Assembly (NCBI RefSeq): GCF_000719265.1
Contig: NZ_JOFL01000004.1
Location: 124,001-188,000 of the forward strand
From: Streptomyces roseoverticillatus
GTDB taxonomy: Bacteria > Actinomycetota > Actinomycetes > Streptomycetales > Streptomycetaceae
Direction: 5' to 3'
Length of the DNA stretch: 64,000 nucleotides
Each line of letters opens with the position of its first letter. Position 1 is the first letter of the stretch. This document shows, piece after piece, positions 27,716-36,384 of the stretch. A model generated the notes under the pieces. The model was not told the origin of the DNA. It saw only the letters and a program-made list of their open reading frames with translations, and did no database searches. The translations under genes and the position numbers were made by a program.

Positions 27716-27813
27716 GAAAAAAGGGAGCGTTGGCGGCGCGAAGGGGCCTGTTGGCCCCTTCCGGGGGCTCCGGAGGTCCCTGCGACGCGATGCCGTCCGG
27801 TTTCGGGCGGGTT

Positions 27814-27854
27814 AAAGGAGCGTTTATGTGATCGCCGTTGCAGCAGTGGTCTAG
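27814..27854 (+). promoter_or_regulatory. Possible minimal leader ORF in the ndh upstream region
   Basis: AAAGGAG (27814-27820) is followed by ATGTGA. One reading is a start-stop ATG-TGA at 27826-27831. Another is GTG 27828 with ideal 7-nt spacing encoding MIAVAAVV and a TAG stop at 27852-27854. If ndh is transcribed from near the distal Rex-like site, this would lie in a leader of roughly 300 nt. No terminator/antiterminator fold is obvious. Confidence 0.35.
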
Positions 27855-27981
27855 TCAACCTGACGCCCACAAGGCCAGTTCAACGGGGGTTCCCAACGCA
27901 TCCGGAGCCGAAGTGGTTCCCTTACGGCCGTATGGCATGGGTCACGGCGGCGGCGGAGTGTAGCAGATACCCTCAGGCCCC

Positions 27982-27999
27982 TTGTGAAGGGGCTCACGA
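27982..27999. promoter_or_regulatory. Rex-like operator (proximal) upstream of ndh
   Basis: TTGTGAA-GGGG-CTCACGA matches the Rex consensus at 12 of 14 positions, with a perfect left half. It lies 33 bp before the ndh ATG, where binding would block transcription. The 27653-28032 gap otherwise holds a hairpin (AAGGGGCC-TGTT-GGCCCCTT, 27741-27760) and no gene larger than the leader ORF. Confidence 0.75.
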
Positions 28000-28032
28000 G
28001 CATGCCTGCGGAGAGTGCTGGATACTCGAATC

Positions 28033-29424
28033 ATGAGCACCACGGAGCGTCCACGGATCCTCGTAGTAGGCGGTGGGTACGTCGGCCTGTACGCGGCGCG
28101 CCGCATCCTCAAGAAGATGCGGTACGGCGAGGCGACCGTCACGGTCGTCGACCCGCGTTCGTACATGACCTACCAGCCCTTCCTGCCCGAAGCAGCTGCC
28201 GGCAGCATCTCCCCCCGCCACGTCGTGGTGCCGCTGCGACGCGTGCTCCCCAAGGCGGAGGTCCTCACCGGCCGCGTCACCACCATCGACCAGGACCGTA
28301 AGGTCGCCACCGTCGCGCCGCTCGTCGGCGAGGCGTACGAGCTGCCCTTCGACTACCTGATCGTCACGCTCGGCGCCGTCTCCCGCACCTTCCCGATCCC
28401 CGGCCTCGCCGAGAACGGCATCGGCATGAAGGGCGTCGAGGAGGCCATCGGCCTGCGCAACCACGTCCTGGAGCAGCTCGACAAGGCCGACTCCACGACC
28501 GACGAGGAGATCCGCCGCAAGGCGCTGACCTTCGTCTTCATCGGCGGTGGCTTCGCGGGTGCGGAGACCATCGGCGAGGTCGAGGACATGGCGCGCGACG
28601 CCGCCAAGTACTACCCGAACGTCAAGCGCGAGGACATGCGGTTCGTCCTCGTCGACGCCGCCGACAAGATCCTCCCCGAGGTCGGCCCCAAGCTCGGCGC
28701 GTACGGCAAGGCGCACCTGGAGAGCCGCGGCATCGAGATCCACCTCTCGACGTCGATGGACTCCTGCATCGACGGCCACGTCGTGCTGAAGAACGGCCTC
28801 GAGGTCGACTCCAACACGATCGTGTGGACCGCGGGCGTCAAGCCCAACCCGGCGCTGGCCCGCTTCGGCCTGCCGCTCGGCCCGCGCGGCCACGTCGACA
28901 CCCTGCCGACCCTCCAGGTCAACGGCACCGACTACATCTGGGCCGCGGGCGACAACGCCCAGGTTCCGGACCTCGTCGGCCGCGCCGCGGGCAACGAGAA
29001 CGCCTGGTGCCCGCCGAACGCCCAGCACGCGCTGCGCCAGGCCAAGGTCCTCGGCGACAACGTCATCTCGGCGATGCGCGGCTTCGGTGCCGCCCAGACC
29101 GAGTACAAGCACGCCAACAAGGGTGCGGTGGCGGGCCTCGGCCTCCACAAGGGCGTGGCGATGATCGTCATGGGCAAGATGAAGATCAAGCTCAAGGGCC
29201 GTCTCGCCTGGTACATGCACCGTGGCTACCACGGTCTGGCCATGCCGACCTGGAACCGGAAGATCCGCGTCTTCGCGGACTGGACCCTCGGCATGTTCCT
29301 CAAGCGCGAGGTCGTCTCCCTGCGCGCCATGGAGAACCCCCGCGAGGAGTTCTACGAGGCCGCGAAGCCGGCCCCGCAGCCCAAGGCCGACTCCGTTCCC
29401 TCGGAGAAGGCGAAGGCCTCCTAA
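28033..29424 (+). CDS. ndh: Type II NADH dehydrogenase (NDH-2)
   Basis: The product is 463 residues, starting at ATG 28033. The FAD-binding motif is ILVVGGGYVGLYAARRIL near residue 10. FLPEAAAGSISPRHVVVPLR, VTLGAVSRTFPIPGLAE and the NAD-binding FVFIGGGFAGAETIGEVED near 175 follow, then WAAGDNAQVPD and a C-terminal amphipathic region for membrane attachment (YMHRGYHGLAMPTWNRKIR). It oxidises NADH and reduces menaquinone without pumping protons. Two Rex-like operators upstream imply induction when NADH/NAD rises. A Lys/Pro-rich C-terminal tail is probably disordered. Confidence 0.96.
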   Translation: MSTTERPRILVVGGGYVGLYAARRILKKMRYGEATVTVVDPRSYMTYQPFLPEAAAGSISPRHVVVPLRRVLPKAEVLTGRVTTIDQDRKVATVAPLVGEAYELPFDYLIVTLGAVSRTFPIPGLAENGIGMKGVEEAIGLRNHVLEQLDKADSTTDEEIRRKALTFVFIGGGFAGAETIGEVEDMARDAAKYYPNVKREDMRFVLVDAADKILPEVGPKLGAYGKAHLESRGIEIHLSTSMDSCIDGHVVLKNGLEVDSNTIVWTAGVKPNPALARFGLPLGPRGHVDTLPTLQVNGTDYIWAAGDNAQVPDLVGRAAGNENAWCPPNAQHALRQAKVLGDNVISAMRGFGAAQTEYKHANKGAVAGLGLHKGVAMIVMGKMKIKLKGRLAWYMHRGYHGLAMPTWNRKIRVFADWTLGMFLKREVVSLRAMENPREEFYEAAKPAPQPKADSVPSEKAKAS

Positions 29425-29618
29425 CGGCGGTCGCGGCTCGGCCGCGGTCAACCAGTCGGCAACGGCGTCCACCAATCCGTGGGGTGGGCGCCGTTGTCGT
29501 ATGTCCGGCCACCGTCAGTTGATCTAATCTGACTGAACGGGACTACCGTGCCGACTCTTGGTGTTTAGGTGTCAGTTGAACGTTTCTCCTGACTCAGCAT
29601 CATGGAGGTGTGTGCGAC

Positions 29619-30926
29619 ATGGCCGACGCCGCTCGACGGCTCACCGCGCTCGCGGAAGAGGTTCTGGGAGCTCCGCTCCCGCTCCGGATCCGCGCCTGGG
29701 ACCGCAGCGAGTACGGCCCTCCGGGTACGCCCGTCCTGGTGATCCGCCGCCGCCGCGCCCTGCGCCGGCTGCTGTGGAAGCCGGGCGAGCTGGGCCTCGC
29801 CCGGGCCTGGGTCGCGGGCGACATCGACGTCGAGGGCGATCTCTACGAGGCGCTCGACCTCCTGGCCGGCTCCCTCTGGGAGCGCGGCGAGGGCACGCCC
29901 CGCTCCGGCCTCGCCGCCCTCCTGGCGGCCGTGCGCGACCCGCGCCTGCGCGCCGCGGGCGGTGAGCTGATCAAGCTCGCCGGCCCCGGCCTGCCGCCCC
30001 GGCCGCCCCGCGAGGAGGCCCGCAGGACGAGCGGCCCGCTGCACACCCTGCGCCGCGACAAACAGTCCATCAGCCACCACTACGACGTCGGCAACGCCTT
30101 CTACGAGCGGGTCCTGGGCCCCTCGATGGTGTACTCCTGCGCGTACTGGGAGAGCCCGCAGTCCACTCTTGAGGACGCCCAGCGCGCGAAGCTGGACCTC
30201 GTCTGCCGCAAGCTCGCCCTCGAACCCGGGCAGCGCCTCCTCGACGTCGGCTGCGGCTGGGGCTCGATGGTGCTGCACGCGGCCCGCGAGTACGGGGTGA
30301 GCGCCGTCGGCATCACCCTCTCCGAGGAACAGGCCGCCTACGCCCGCAAGCGCATCGCCGAGGCCGGCCTCGCGGACCGCATCGAGATCCGGGTCCAGGA
30401 CTACCGCGAGATCTCCGACGGCCCCTTCGACGCCGTCTCCTCCATCGGCATGGCCGAGCACGTCGGCTCCGCCCGCTACGCCGAGTACGCCGCCGACGTC
30501 CACGCCCTCCTGAAGCCGGGCGGCCGGCTGCTCAACCACCAGATCGCCCGCCGCCCCCTGAAGAACGAGGAGGCGTACGAGGTCGACGAATTCATCGACC
30601 GCTACGTCTTCCCGGACGGCGAGCTCGCCCCCGTCGGCCGCACCGTCGCCCAGCTGGAGGAGGCCGGGTTCGAGGTGCGCGACGTGGAATCGCTGCGCGA
30701 GCACTACGCCCTGACGCTCCGCCAGTGGGTCGCCAACCTGCAGAAGCACTGGGCGGAGGCCGTGGACCTCACCTCGGCGGGCCGCGCCCGGGTCTGGCGC
30801 CTCTACATGGCCGCCTCGGCGCTGTCCTTCGAGCGCAACCGCATCGGCGTGAATCAGGTCCTCGCCGTCCGGACGCCCGGGTCGGGCGCTTCGAAGATGC
30901 CACTGCGCACGCGCGACTGGCGCTGA
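29619..30926 (+). CDS. Cyclopropane-fatty-acyl-phospholipid synthase-like methyltransferase
   Basis: The product is 435 residues. ATG 29619 is preferred because GGAGGT (29604-29609) lies 9 nt upstream; a GTG at 29610 would abut the RBS. The N-terminal lipid-binding part includes WKPGELGLARAWVAGDIDVE. SISHHYDVGNAFYERVLGPS, SCAYWESPQSTLEDAQ and the SAM motif LLDVGCGWGSMVLHAAREYG near residue 206 follow, then SIGMAEHVG and the C-terminal YALTLRQWVANLQKHW. The family adds methylene or methyl groups to unsaturated phospholipid acyl chains. Two GTCAGTTGA direct repeats (29514-29522, 29571-29579) lie upstream and may be regulatory. Confidence 0.93.
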   Translation: MADAARRLTALAEEVLGAPLPLRIRAWDRSEYGPPGTPVLVIRRRRALRRLLWKPGELGLARAWVAGDIDVEGDLYEALDLLAGSLWERGEGTPRSGLAALLAAVRDPRLRAAGGELIKLAGPGLPPRPPREEARRTSGPLHTLRRDKQSISHHYDVGNAFYERVLGPSMVYSCAYWESPQSTLEDAQRAKLDLVCRKLALEPGQRLLDVGCGWGSMVLHAAREYGVSAVGITLSEEQAAYARKRIAEAGLADRIEIRVQDYREISDGPFDAVSSIGMAEHVGSARYAEYAADVHALLKPGGRLLNHQIARRPLKNEEAYEVDEFIDRYVFPDGELAPVGRTVAQLEEAGFEVRDVESLREHYALTLRQWVANLQKHWAEAVDLTSAGRARVWRLYMAASALSFERNRIGVNQVLAVRTPGSGASKMPLRTRDWR

Positions 30927-30931
30927 AAGCG

Positions 30932-30967
30932 GCGCGGGGCCCGGTCCGTACGGACCGGGCCCCGCGC
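30932..30967. terminator. Bidirectional terminator hairpin
   Basis: A perfect 36-bp palindrome (left arm GCGCGGGGCCCGGTCCGT) lies between the convergent methyltransferase and ABC permease genes. There is no T-tract. Confidence 0.75.
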
Positions 30968-30987
30968 GTCGGTGGACGGGTGCCGGG

Positions 30988-33507
30988 CTACTCCGCCTTG
31001 ATGGCGGACAGCATGTTCAGCTTCGCCGCCCGGCGGGCCGGCCACAGCGCGGCCAGCACGCCGACCACGGCGGCGAGCAGCAGGAACAGGCCCATCCGGC
31101 CCCAGGGGAGCACGAGCTCGTACGTGTTCAGGGCCTTGCTGATGAGGTCGCCCGCGGCCCAGCCGAAGAAGACGCCGAGGCCCACGCCCATCACGCCGCC
31201 GAAGAGCGAGATGACCAGCGACTCCAGGCGGACCATCCGCTTGATGCCCTTGCGGTCCAGGCCGATGGCGCGCAGCATGCCGATCTCCTGCTGGCGCTCG
31301 AAGACGGACATCGCCAGGGTGTTGACGACACCGAGGACGGCGACGACCACGGCCATGGCCAGCAGGCCGTAGAGGATGTTCAGCAGCAGGTTGATGCCCT
31401 TGGCGATGCCGTTGGAGATGTCCTTCTTGGTCTGGATCTGGATGGCGGGGTTGTCACCCAGAGCCTTGCGGAGGGACTCCTTGACGGACTCGCCGGCACC
31501 GTTCTTGGTCTTGACCATGACCTGGCGGTCGCTGATCTCGCTCTGGTGCGGGGCGACGGTCTTGACGTCGACCATGATGCCGCGCATCAGGTCGTTGCCC
31601 TTGTAGACGCCGGAGACGGTCAGCTTGCCCTTCTTGCCGTCCTCGAAGGTGACGGGGAAGGAGGAGCCGAGCCCCCAGTGGTGGGTGCGGGCGGTGGCAT
31701 CGTCGATGACGACCTTGTCACCCGACAGCCCGGCGAACGAACCGGCCGTGAAGTCGAGCTTGGTCAGTTTCCCGATGGTGGCGCCGTTGACGCCCGTGAG
31801 GTTCTGGAAGTCGCCGTCGATGCGGGACGCGGACATGCGCAGCGGGCTGGTGGCCGTGACGTCGGGGTGCGCGGCCAGCTTCTTCTCCACGTCGGGGGAG
31901 AGCGAGGTCATGCTGGCCATGGAGACGACGTAGTCGGCCTTCATGGAGGACGTGGCCATCTTGTCGATGGCCTGCTGGACGCTGCCGGCGATCACGGTCA
32001 TGCCGGTGATCAGGGTGAGCCCGATCATCAGCGCGGAGGCGGTCGCGGCGGTGCGGCGCGGGTTGCGGACCGCGTTCTGCCGGGCGAGCTTGCCGGGCAT
32101 CCCGAACAGGCGCAGCACGGGCGCGGCGGCCGCGATCAGCGGGCGGGACAGCAGCGGGGTCAGCACGAAGACGCCGATGAGGACCACCCCGGCGCCCAGG
32201 CCCATGGTGTTGCTGGCCGAGGCGGTCAGCACGACGGCCGCACCGATCGCGGTGAGGGCACCGCCGATGGCGTTGCGCACGACCAGGGAGCGCGTGGTGG
32301 GCACGGCGTGGAGGCTGTTCATGGCGGCGACCGGCGGGATCTTCGCGGCGCGGCGGCCGGGCAGCCAGGCGGACAGCATGGTCACGAGGATGCCGACGGC
32401 GAGGGAGACCACGATCGTCGACGGTTCGACGACCAGCGGGCCGTCGGGGAGCGGCGCGCCGTTGCCCTTGAGCAGCGAGCGCAGGCCGACGCCGATGCCG
32501 ATGCCCGTGACGAGGCCGGCGACGCCGGCGACGGTGCCGATGAGGAACGCCTCGATGAGCACGGAGCGGGTGACCTGGCGGCGGCTCGCGCCGACCGCGC
32601 GCATCAGCGCCAGCTCCTTGGTGCGCTGGGCGACCAGCATGGTGAAGGTGTTGGCGATGATGAAGATGCCGACGAAGAGCGCGATGCCGGCGAAGGTCAG
32701 CAGGATGGTCCGCTGAGCGTCCTGGTCCTGCGCGATCATGCGGGCCTGCTCGTCGGCGAGCTGCTTGCCGGTGGTGGCCTCGGCGTCGGCGGGCAGGATC
32801 TTCTCGACGGCGGACTTGAGGGCGGCCTGGGAGGTGCCGGCCGCGGCCTTCACGTAGATCTCGCCGAACTCGCCGGGCTTGCCGTACAGCTTCTGCGCGG
32901 TGGCGGTGTCGAAGAGGGCGAGGCTGCCGCCCGCGGAGACGTTGCCGTCGTCGGTGGTGAAGATGCCGGCGAGCTTCTGCTGGAGCACCGGGCCGTCGAC
33001 GGAGACGCGGACGGTGTCGCCGGTCTTGTAGCCGCCGCGGTCGGCGGTCTTGGCGTCGAGGGCGATCTCGCCGGAGCCCTGGGGCGCGCGGCCGCTCTTG
33101 AGCGGGTAACGGGCGTCCTTGCCGCCGGTGCCGGGGTAGTAGTTGGAGCCGGTGGAGTTGAAGCCCTCGCCTATGAGCTCGCCGTGCTTGTCGGCGATGG
33201 CGGCGAAGCCGTTGACGGTGCCGGTGACACCGGCCGCGCCGGGCACCGCGGCGGCCTGGTCGAGCAGGCGCTGGGTGAGCTTGGGCGCGTCGCCGGGGTT
33301 GCCCTTGTCGCCGTCCTGCCGGTGCGGCTGGATGGCGACGTCGACGCCGGTGAAGCCCTTCTCGGAGCTCTTCTTCTGGGCGGCGGAGATGGTCGAGGTG
33401 AAGACCAGGGTGCCGGAGACGAAGGCCACGCCGAGCATCACGGCGAGGACGGTCATCAGCAGCCGGGCCTTATGCGCGAGGACGTTGCGCAAGGCGGTAC
33501 GGAACAT
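30988..33507 (-). CDS. MacB/FtsX-type ABC transporter permease (second system)
   Basis: The product is 839 residues, starting at ATG 33507 behind CCAGGA; the frame stays open upstream but has no suitable start before the ATPase gene. The architecture matches the 4056-6629 permease: N-terminal helix (ARLLMTVLAVMLGVAFVSGT), extracytoplasmic domain, first FtsX block (ILLTFAGIALFVGIFIIANT, QRTKELALMRAVGASRRQV), NPRRTAATASALMIGLTL, a second outside domain, and a second FtsX block (ERQQEIGMLRAIGLDRKGI). The substrate is unknown. It is transcribed after its ATPase with a 71-bp gap. Confidence 0.92.
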   Translation of the reverse strand: MFRTALRNVLAHKARLLMTVLAVMLGVAFVSGTLVFTSTISAAQKKSSEKGFTGVDVAIQPHRQDGDKGNPGDAPKLTQRLLDQAAAVPGAAGVTGTVNGFAAIADKHGELIGEGFNSTGSNYYPGTGGKDARYPLKSGRAPQGSGEIALDAKTADRGGYKTGDTVRVSVDGPVLQQKLAGIFTTDDGNVSAGGSLALFDTATAQKLYGKPGEFGEIYVKAAAGTSQAALKSAVEKILPADAEATTGKQLADEQARMIAQDQDAQRTILLTFAGIALFVGIFIIANTFTMLVAQRTKELALMRAVGASRRQVTRSVLIEAFLIGTVAGVAGLVTGIGIGVGLRSLLKGNGAPLPDGPLVVEPSTIVVSLAVGILVTMLSAWLPGRRAAKIPPVAAMNSLHAVPTTRSLVVRNAIGGALTAIGAAVVLTASASNTMGLGAGVVLIGVFVLTPLLSRPLIAAAAPVLRLFGMPGKLARQNAVRNPRRTAATASALMIGLTLITGMTVIAGSVQQAIDKMATSSMKADYVVSMASMTSLSPDVEKKLAAHPDVTATSPLRMSASRIDGDFQNLTGVNGATIGKLTKLDFTAGSFAGLSGDKVVIDDATARTHHWGLGSSFPVTFEDGKKGKLTVSGVYKGNDLMRGIMVDVKTVAPHQSEISDRQVMVKTKNGAGESVKESLRKALGDNPAIQIQTKKDISNGIAKGINLLLNILYGLLAMAVVVAVLGVVNTLAMSVFERQQEIGMLRAIGLDRKGIKRMVRLESLVISLFGGVMGVGLGVFFGWAAGDLISKALNTYELVLPWGRMGLFLLLAAVVGVLAALWPARRAAKLNMLSAIKAE

Positions 33508-33578
33508 GGTCTGTGTGTCCTGGGGGAGTGGGCCCGTGCCGGGCCGTCGTCGGAAGCGGGGGACGGCGGAGCCGTGCC

Positions 33579-34361
33579 TCAGCTGGTGCGGCCCTTGGCG
33601 TCGAAGCGCTTCATGCGGTCGAGGACCGCGTCCGCGGTGGGCTCGCGCATCTCGTCGACGATGCGGCCGTCGGCGAGGAAGACCACGCGGTCCGCGTAGG
33701 ACGCGGCCACGGGGTCGTGGGTGACCATGACGACGGTCTGGCCGAGCTCGCGCACCGAGTTCCGCAGGAAGCCCAGGACCTCCGCGCCGGAGCGCGAGTC
33801 GAGGTTTCCGGTGGGCTCGTCCGCGAACATGATCTCGGGCTTGCCGGCCAGGGCGCGGGCGACCGCCACGCGCTGCTGCTGGCCGCCGGAGAGCTGGTTG
33901 GGGCGGTGCTTGAGGCGCCCGGAGAGGCCGACGGTGTCGACGACCATGTCCAGCCACTGCCGGTCGGGCTTCCGGCCGGCGATGTCCATCGGCAGGGTGA
34001 TGTTCTCCAGGGCGGTCAGCGTCGGGAGGAGGTTGAACGCCTGGAAGATGAAGCCGATCTTGTCGCGCCGCAGCCGCGTGAGCTTCTTGTCGTTCAGCGT
34101 GGTCAGCTCGGTGTCGCCGATCGCGGCCGAGCCGCCGGAGACGCTGTCCAGGCCGGCCATGCAGTGCATCAGCGTGGACTTGCCGGAGCCCGAGGGGCCC
34201 ATGATCGCGGTGAACTCGGCCTGCCGGAACTCGACGGAAACCGCGTCCAGGGCGACCACCTGGGTCTCGCCCTGCCCGTAGACCTTGGTGAGGCCCGTGG
34301 CGCGGGCCGCCACTGCCGTGGGGCGGGCGGCGGTCTGGACGCCGTAGGGGGAGGTGGTCAC
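33579..34361 (-). CDS. ABC transporter ATP-binding protein (second MacB/LolD-type system)
   Basis: The product is 260 residues, starting at GTG 34361 with ACAGGAGCC upstream. Walker A GPSGSGKST is at 55-63, followed by IFQAFNLLPTLTALENITLP, signature LSGGQQQR, Walker B IMFADEPTGN and VMVTHDPVAASYADR. It is intact and about the same length as the 3271-4059 ATPase, with which it shares most of its core. The two exporters are evident paralogs about 30 kb apart. Such pairs often sit near cell-envelope stress regulators, but none is adjacent here. Confidence 0.93.
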   Translation of the reverse strand: MTTSPYGVQTAARPTAVAARATGLTKVYGQGETQVVALDAVSVEFRQAEFTAIMGPSGSGKSTLMHCMAGLDSVSGGSAAIGDTELTTLNDKKLTRLRRDKIGFIFQAFNLLPTLTALENITLPMDIAGRKPDRQWLDMVVDTVGLSGRLKHRPNQLSGGQQQRVAVARALAGKPEIMFADEPTGNLDSRSGAEVLGFLRNSVRELGQTVVMVTHDPVAASYADRVVFLADGRIVDEMREPTADAVLDRMKRFDAKGRTS

Positions 34362-34819
34362 GGTGGGGGGCTCCTGTCGGGACGACGGCTCGGGCTGACC
34401 ACTCCATCGTCGGCGCCGATCGGCCGCGCGGGATCAGACCCAGCTCCCGTTCCCGGGGCAGACCTCGGTCGGACCCGGGCCGCCGCTCCTCCTCCTTGGG
34501 TATGACACCGCCGGCGCCGCCGGGGGCGGTGCGCGCGGGGCGCCGGGGGCGGCCGGGCGCCGGTCGGAAGGCGGCGAGATTGCGACAATTCCCTACCCCG
34601 TCCGAGCCTCCCCGGTGAACGGGGGGTATCGGCCCGTGGCATGTGCCTTTGGCGTCGTTCCTGCACTGATGCACCCTCAGTTGCCAATAAAATAAGACAA
34701 CCTCGGGTCATCGTTCCGCTGTTTGGGGGGCGCTCCCCGGCTAGGCTCGTCCTGCTCTCCTCTTACCAGGGAGGCTCGCGCGCCTTTCCTGCCTGTACGC
34801 CTGTACACCCGAGAGCGCT
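34362..34819. promoter_or_regulatory. Region between ABC operon and bldA, with probable bldA promoter
   Basis: No gene is seen in these 458 bp. TAGGCT at 34742-34747 is a likely -10 box for bldA, with TGTTTG about 20 bp upstream as a weak -35. The implied primary transcript would have about 65 nt of 5' leader before the tRNA. The AT-rich tract around 34685-34700 (ATAAAATAAGAC) is unusual for this genome and may be part of the control region. Confidence 0.5.
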
Positions 34820-34902
34820 GCCCGGATGGTGGAATGCAGACACGGCGAGCTTAAACCTCGCTGGCCCTTCGGGCCGTGCCGGTTCAAGTCCGGCTCCGGG
34901 CA
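34820..34902 (+). tRNA. bldA: tRNA-Leu(UAA), bldA
   Basis: The acceptor stem is GCCCGGA with TCCGGGC at 34895-34901 and discriminator A 34902. The anticodon stem GCGAG/CTCGC encloses the loop CTTAAAC with anticodon TAA at 34852-34854. There is a long class II variable arm (GGCCC-TTCG-GGGC-like) and a T-arm with TTCAAGT. CCA is not encoded. It is the only tRNA able to read UUA efficiently in Streptomyces and controls development and antibiotic production through TTA-containing genes. I saw no in-frame TTA codon in any gene called in this window. Confidence 0.97.
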
Positions 34903-35080
34903 CTCACCTGCTCCGTGTCCCGCACTCTCCGTAGGGAACCGAGTGCCACCCGTTTGCGTTCTCCCCGTAGCGGCGGGGGAGTGTGCCGGAAAAGATCCTT
35001 CCCAAGCACGAGCGCATTCCTTTGCCTACCTATTACCCTGGGGCGCAAGGCCGCGCTCGGCGGCCATGGATGGAGTGAGG

Positions 35081-35953
35081 ATGAGGAGCAGCAACCCGGT
35101 CTTCTCGCGGCGGTTCCGCGGCAACAACGGCTACGCGGGCTTCAACGCGGCGCCGCAGGCCGGGACCGCGGCCCAGGGTGGCAACCCCTACGCGAGCAAT
35201 CCGTACGCGCAGCCCACCAACCCGTACGCCACCAACCCTTATGCCCAGGGCGGCCCGGATCTCCAGCAGGGGTATCCGCAGGCCCCCGCCACCACGGGCC
35301 GCATGACCATGGACGACGTGGTCATGCGCACGGGCATGACGCTGGGCACGGTCATCCTGGCCGCCGCCGCCGGCTGGGGGCTGAACGTCCCGGTCGGGAT
35401 CGGCTACGGCGCGGCCTTCGTGGCCATGCTGCTGGGCCTGGCCCAGTCCATGTTCCTGCGCAAGCCGGTCCCCGCCGTGATCCTGGCGTACGCCGCGTTC
35501 GAGGGCCTCTTCCTCGGCGTGGTCAGCAAGGCCTTCAACCACTACGCGCAGGGCGCCCCGGTCCAGGCCGTGCTCGGCACGATGCTCGTCTCGGTCGGCG
35601 TGCTCATCGCGTACAAGACCCGCCTGATCCGCGTCGACCGCCGCTTCGTCCGCTTCGTGACGGCCGCCCTGATCGGCTTCGTCCTGCTGACGATGGTGAA
35701 CCTGCTGTTCGCCGTGTTCGGCGGCGGTGACGGCCTCGGCCTGCGCACGGGCTGGCTCGGCATCCTCGTGGGCGTCGCCGGCGTGCTCATCGGCGCGGCG
35801 GTCCTCGCGATCGACTTCAAGCAGGTCGAGGACGGCATCCAGTACGGTGCGCCGCGCGAGGAGTCGTGGTTCGCGGCCTTCGGCCTCACGGTCTCGCTGG
35901 TGTGGATCTACATCCAGATGCTGCAGCTGGTCGGCGTCCTCAACGAGGACTGA
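35081..35953 (+). CDS. Bax inhibitor-1/YccA family membrane protein
   Basis: The product is 290 residues, starting at ATG 35081 with GGAGTGAGG upstream. The cytosolic N-terminal 80 residues are Asn/Pro/Tyr/Ala-rich with repeats of NPYA(S/T)NPYAQ. Seven membrane helices follow (GMTLGTVILAAAAGWGL, AAFVAMLLGLAQSMF, AVILAYAAFEGLFLGVV, VLGTMLVSVGVLIAYK, FVTAALIGFVLLTMVNLLFAV, GILVGVAGVLIGAAVLAIDF, FGLTVSLVWIYIQML). The DFKQVEDGI motif carries an acidic residue in the family's pH/calcium-gate position. Relatives are cation-leak or protease-modulating proteins; the role in Streptomyces is unknown. Confidence 0.92.
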   Translation: MRSSNPVFSRRFRGNNGYAGFNAAPQAGTAAQGGNPYASNPYAQPTNPYATNPYAQGGPDLQQGYPQAPATTGRMTMDDVVMRTGMTLGTVILAAAAGWGLNVPVGIGYGAAFVAMLLGLAQSMFLRKPVPAVILAYAAFEGLFLGVVSKAFNHYAQGAPVQAVLGTMLVSVGVLIAYKTRLIRVDRRFVRFVTAALIGFVLLTMVNLLFAVFGGGDGLGLRTGWLGILVGVAGVLIGAAVLAIDFKQVEDGIQYGAPREESWFAAFGLTVSLVWIYIQMLQLVGVLNED

Positions 35954-35974
35954 CCCGTCCTCGCGACCGCGTGA

Positions 35975-36008
35975 CGAAGGGCCCGGGAAGATCTTCCCGG
36001 GCCCTTCG
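35975..36008. terminator. Bidirectional terminator palindrome
   Basis: A perfect 34-bp palindrome (left arm CGAAGGGCCCGGGAAGA) lies between the convergent BI-1 and DUF4287 genes. There is no T-tract. Confidence 0.8.
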
Positions 36009-36055
36009 CCGTACGTGTACGCGTGCGCCATGGGGAGTGCGGGGGGCACTGCCCG

Positions 36056-36286
36056 TTACAGCAGCTTCCGAGCCGCCCGTCGGAGGTCGTACTCGTGGAC
36101 GATCGCCTTGGCGTGGCCATATGCGAGGTCGTGCTCTCCGCGCAGCCAGCTGACCTTCTCCTCGAAGCGGAAGAGGGAAGGGCCTTCTTCGACCGTGCGC
36201 AGCCAGTCCGCGACTTCACGGCCGGTGCAGTGGGGGATTCGGGAGAGCAGGTTCCGGTGGGTCTCGTCGGAGAAGACGTGGGACAT
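36056..36286 (-). CDS. DUF4287 domain protein
   Basis: The product is 76 residues, starting at ATG 36286 behind GGAGG. The family pattern is HRNLLSRIPHCTGREVADWL followed by VSWLRGEHDLAYGHAKAIVH. It is a small soluble helical protein. Members are widespread in actinobacteria and of unknown function. The gene is probably monocistronic and divergent from the gene at 36385. Confidence 0.85.
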   Translation of the reverse strand: MSHVFSDETHRNLLSRIPHCTGREVADWLRTVEEGPSLFRFEEKVSWLRGEHDLAYGHAKAIVHEYDLRRAARKLL

Positions 36287-36384
36287 CGGCGCCTCCGGAC
36301 GCGTCGAATGATGGTCCTTCATGTCACCGTGCCCGAGTGTGCAGACGTTGGCAACACTCCCGCAACGGCGCATAGGCTCGCGCT

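Noticed and set aside
27790..27831. Frame MPSGFGRVKGAFM in the ndh upstream region
   Set aside because: Its only RBS candidate is about 14 nt away; the GTG at 27828 or the ATG-TGA has a far better RBS.
34358..34711. 117-residue frame on the minus strand upstream of the second ABC ATPase
   Set aside because: Arg/Pro-rich composition typical of a high-GC antisense frame, overlaps the ABC promoter region, no RBS.
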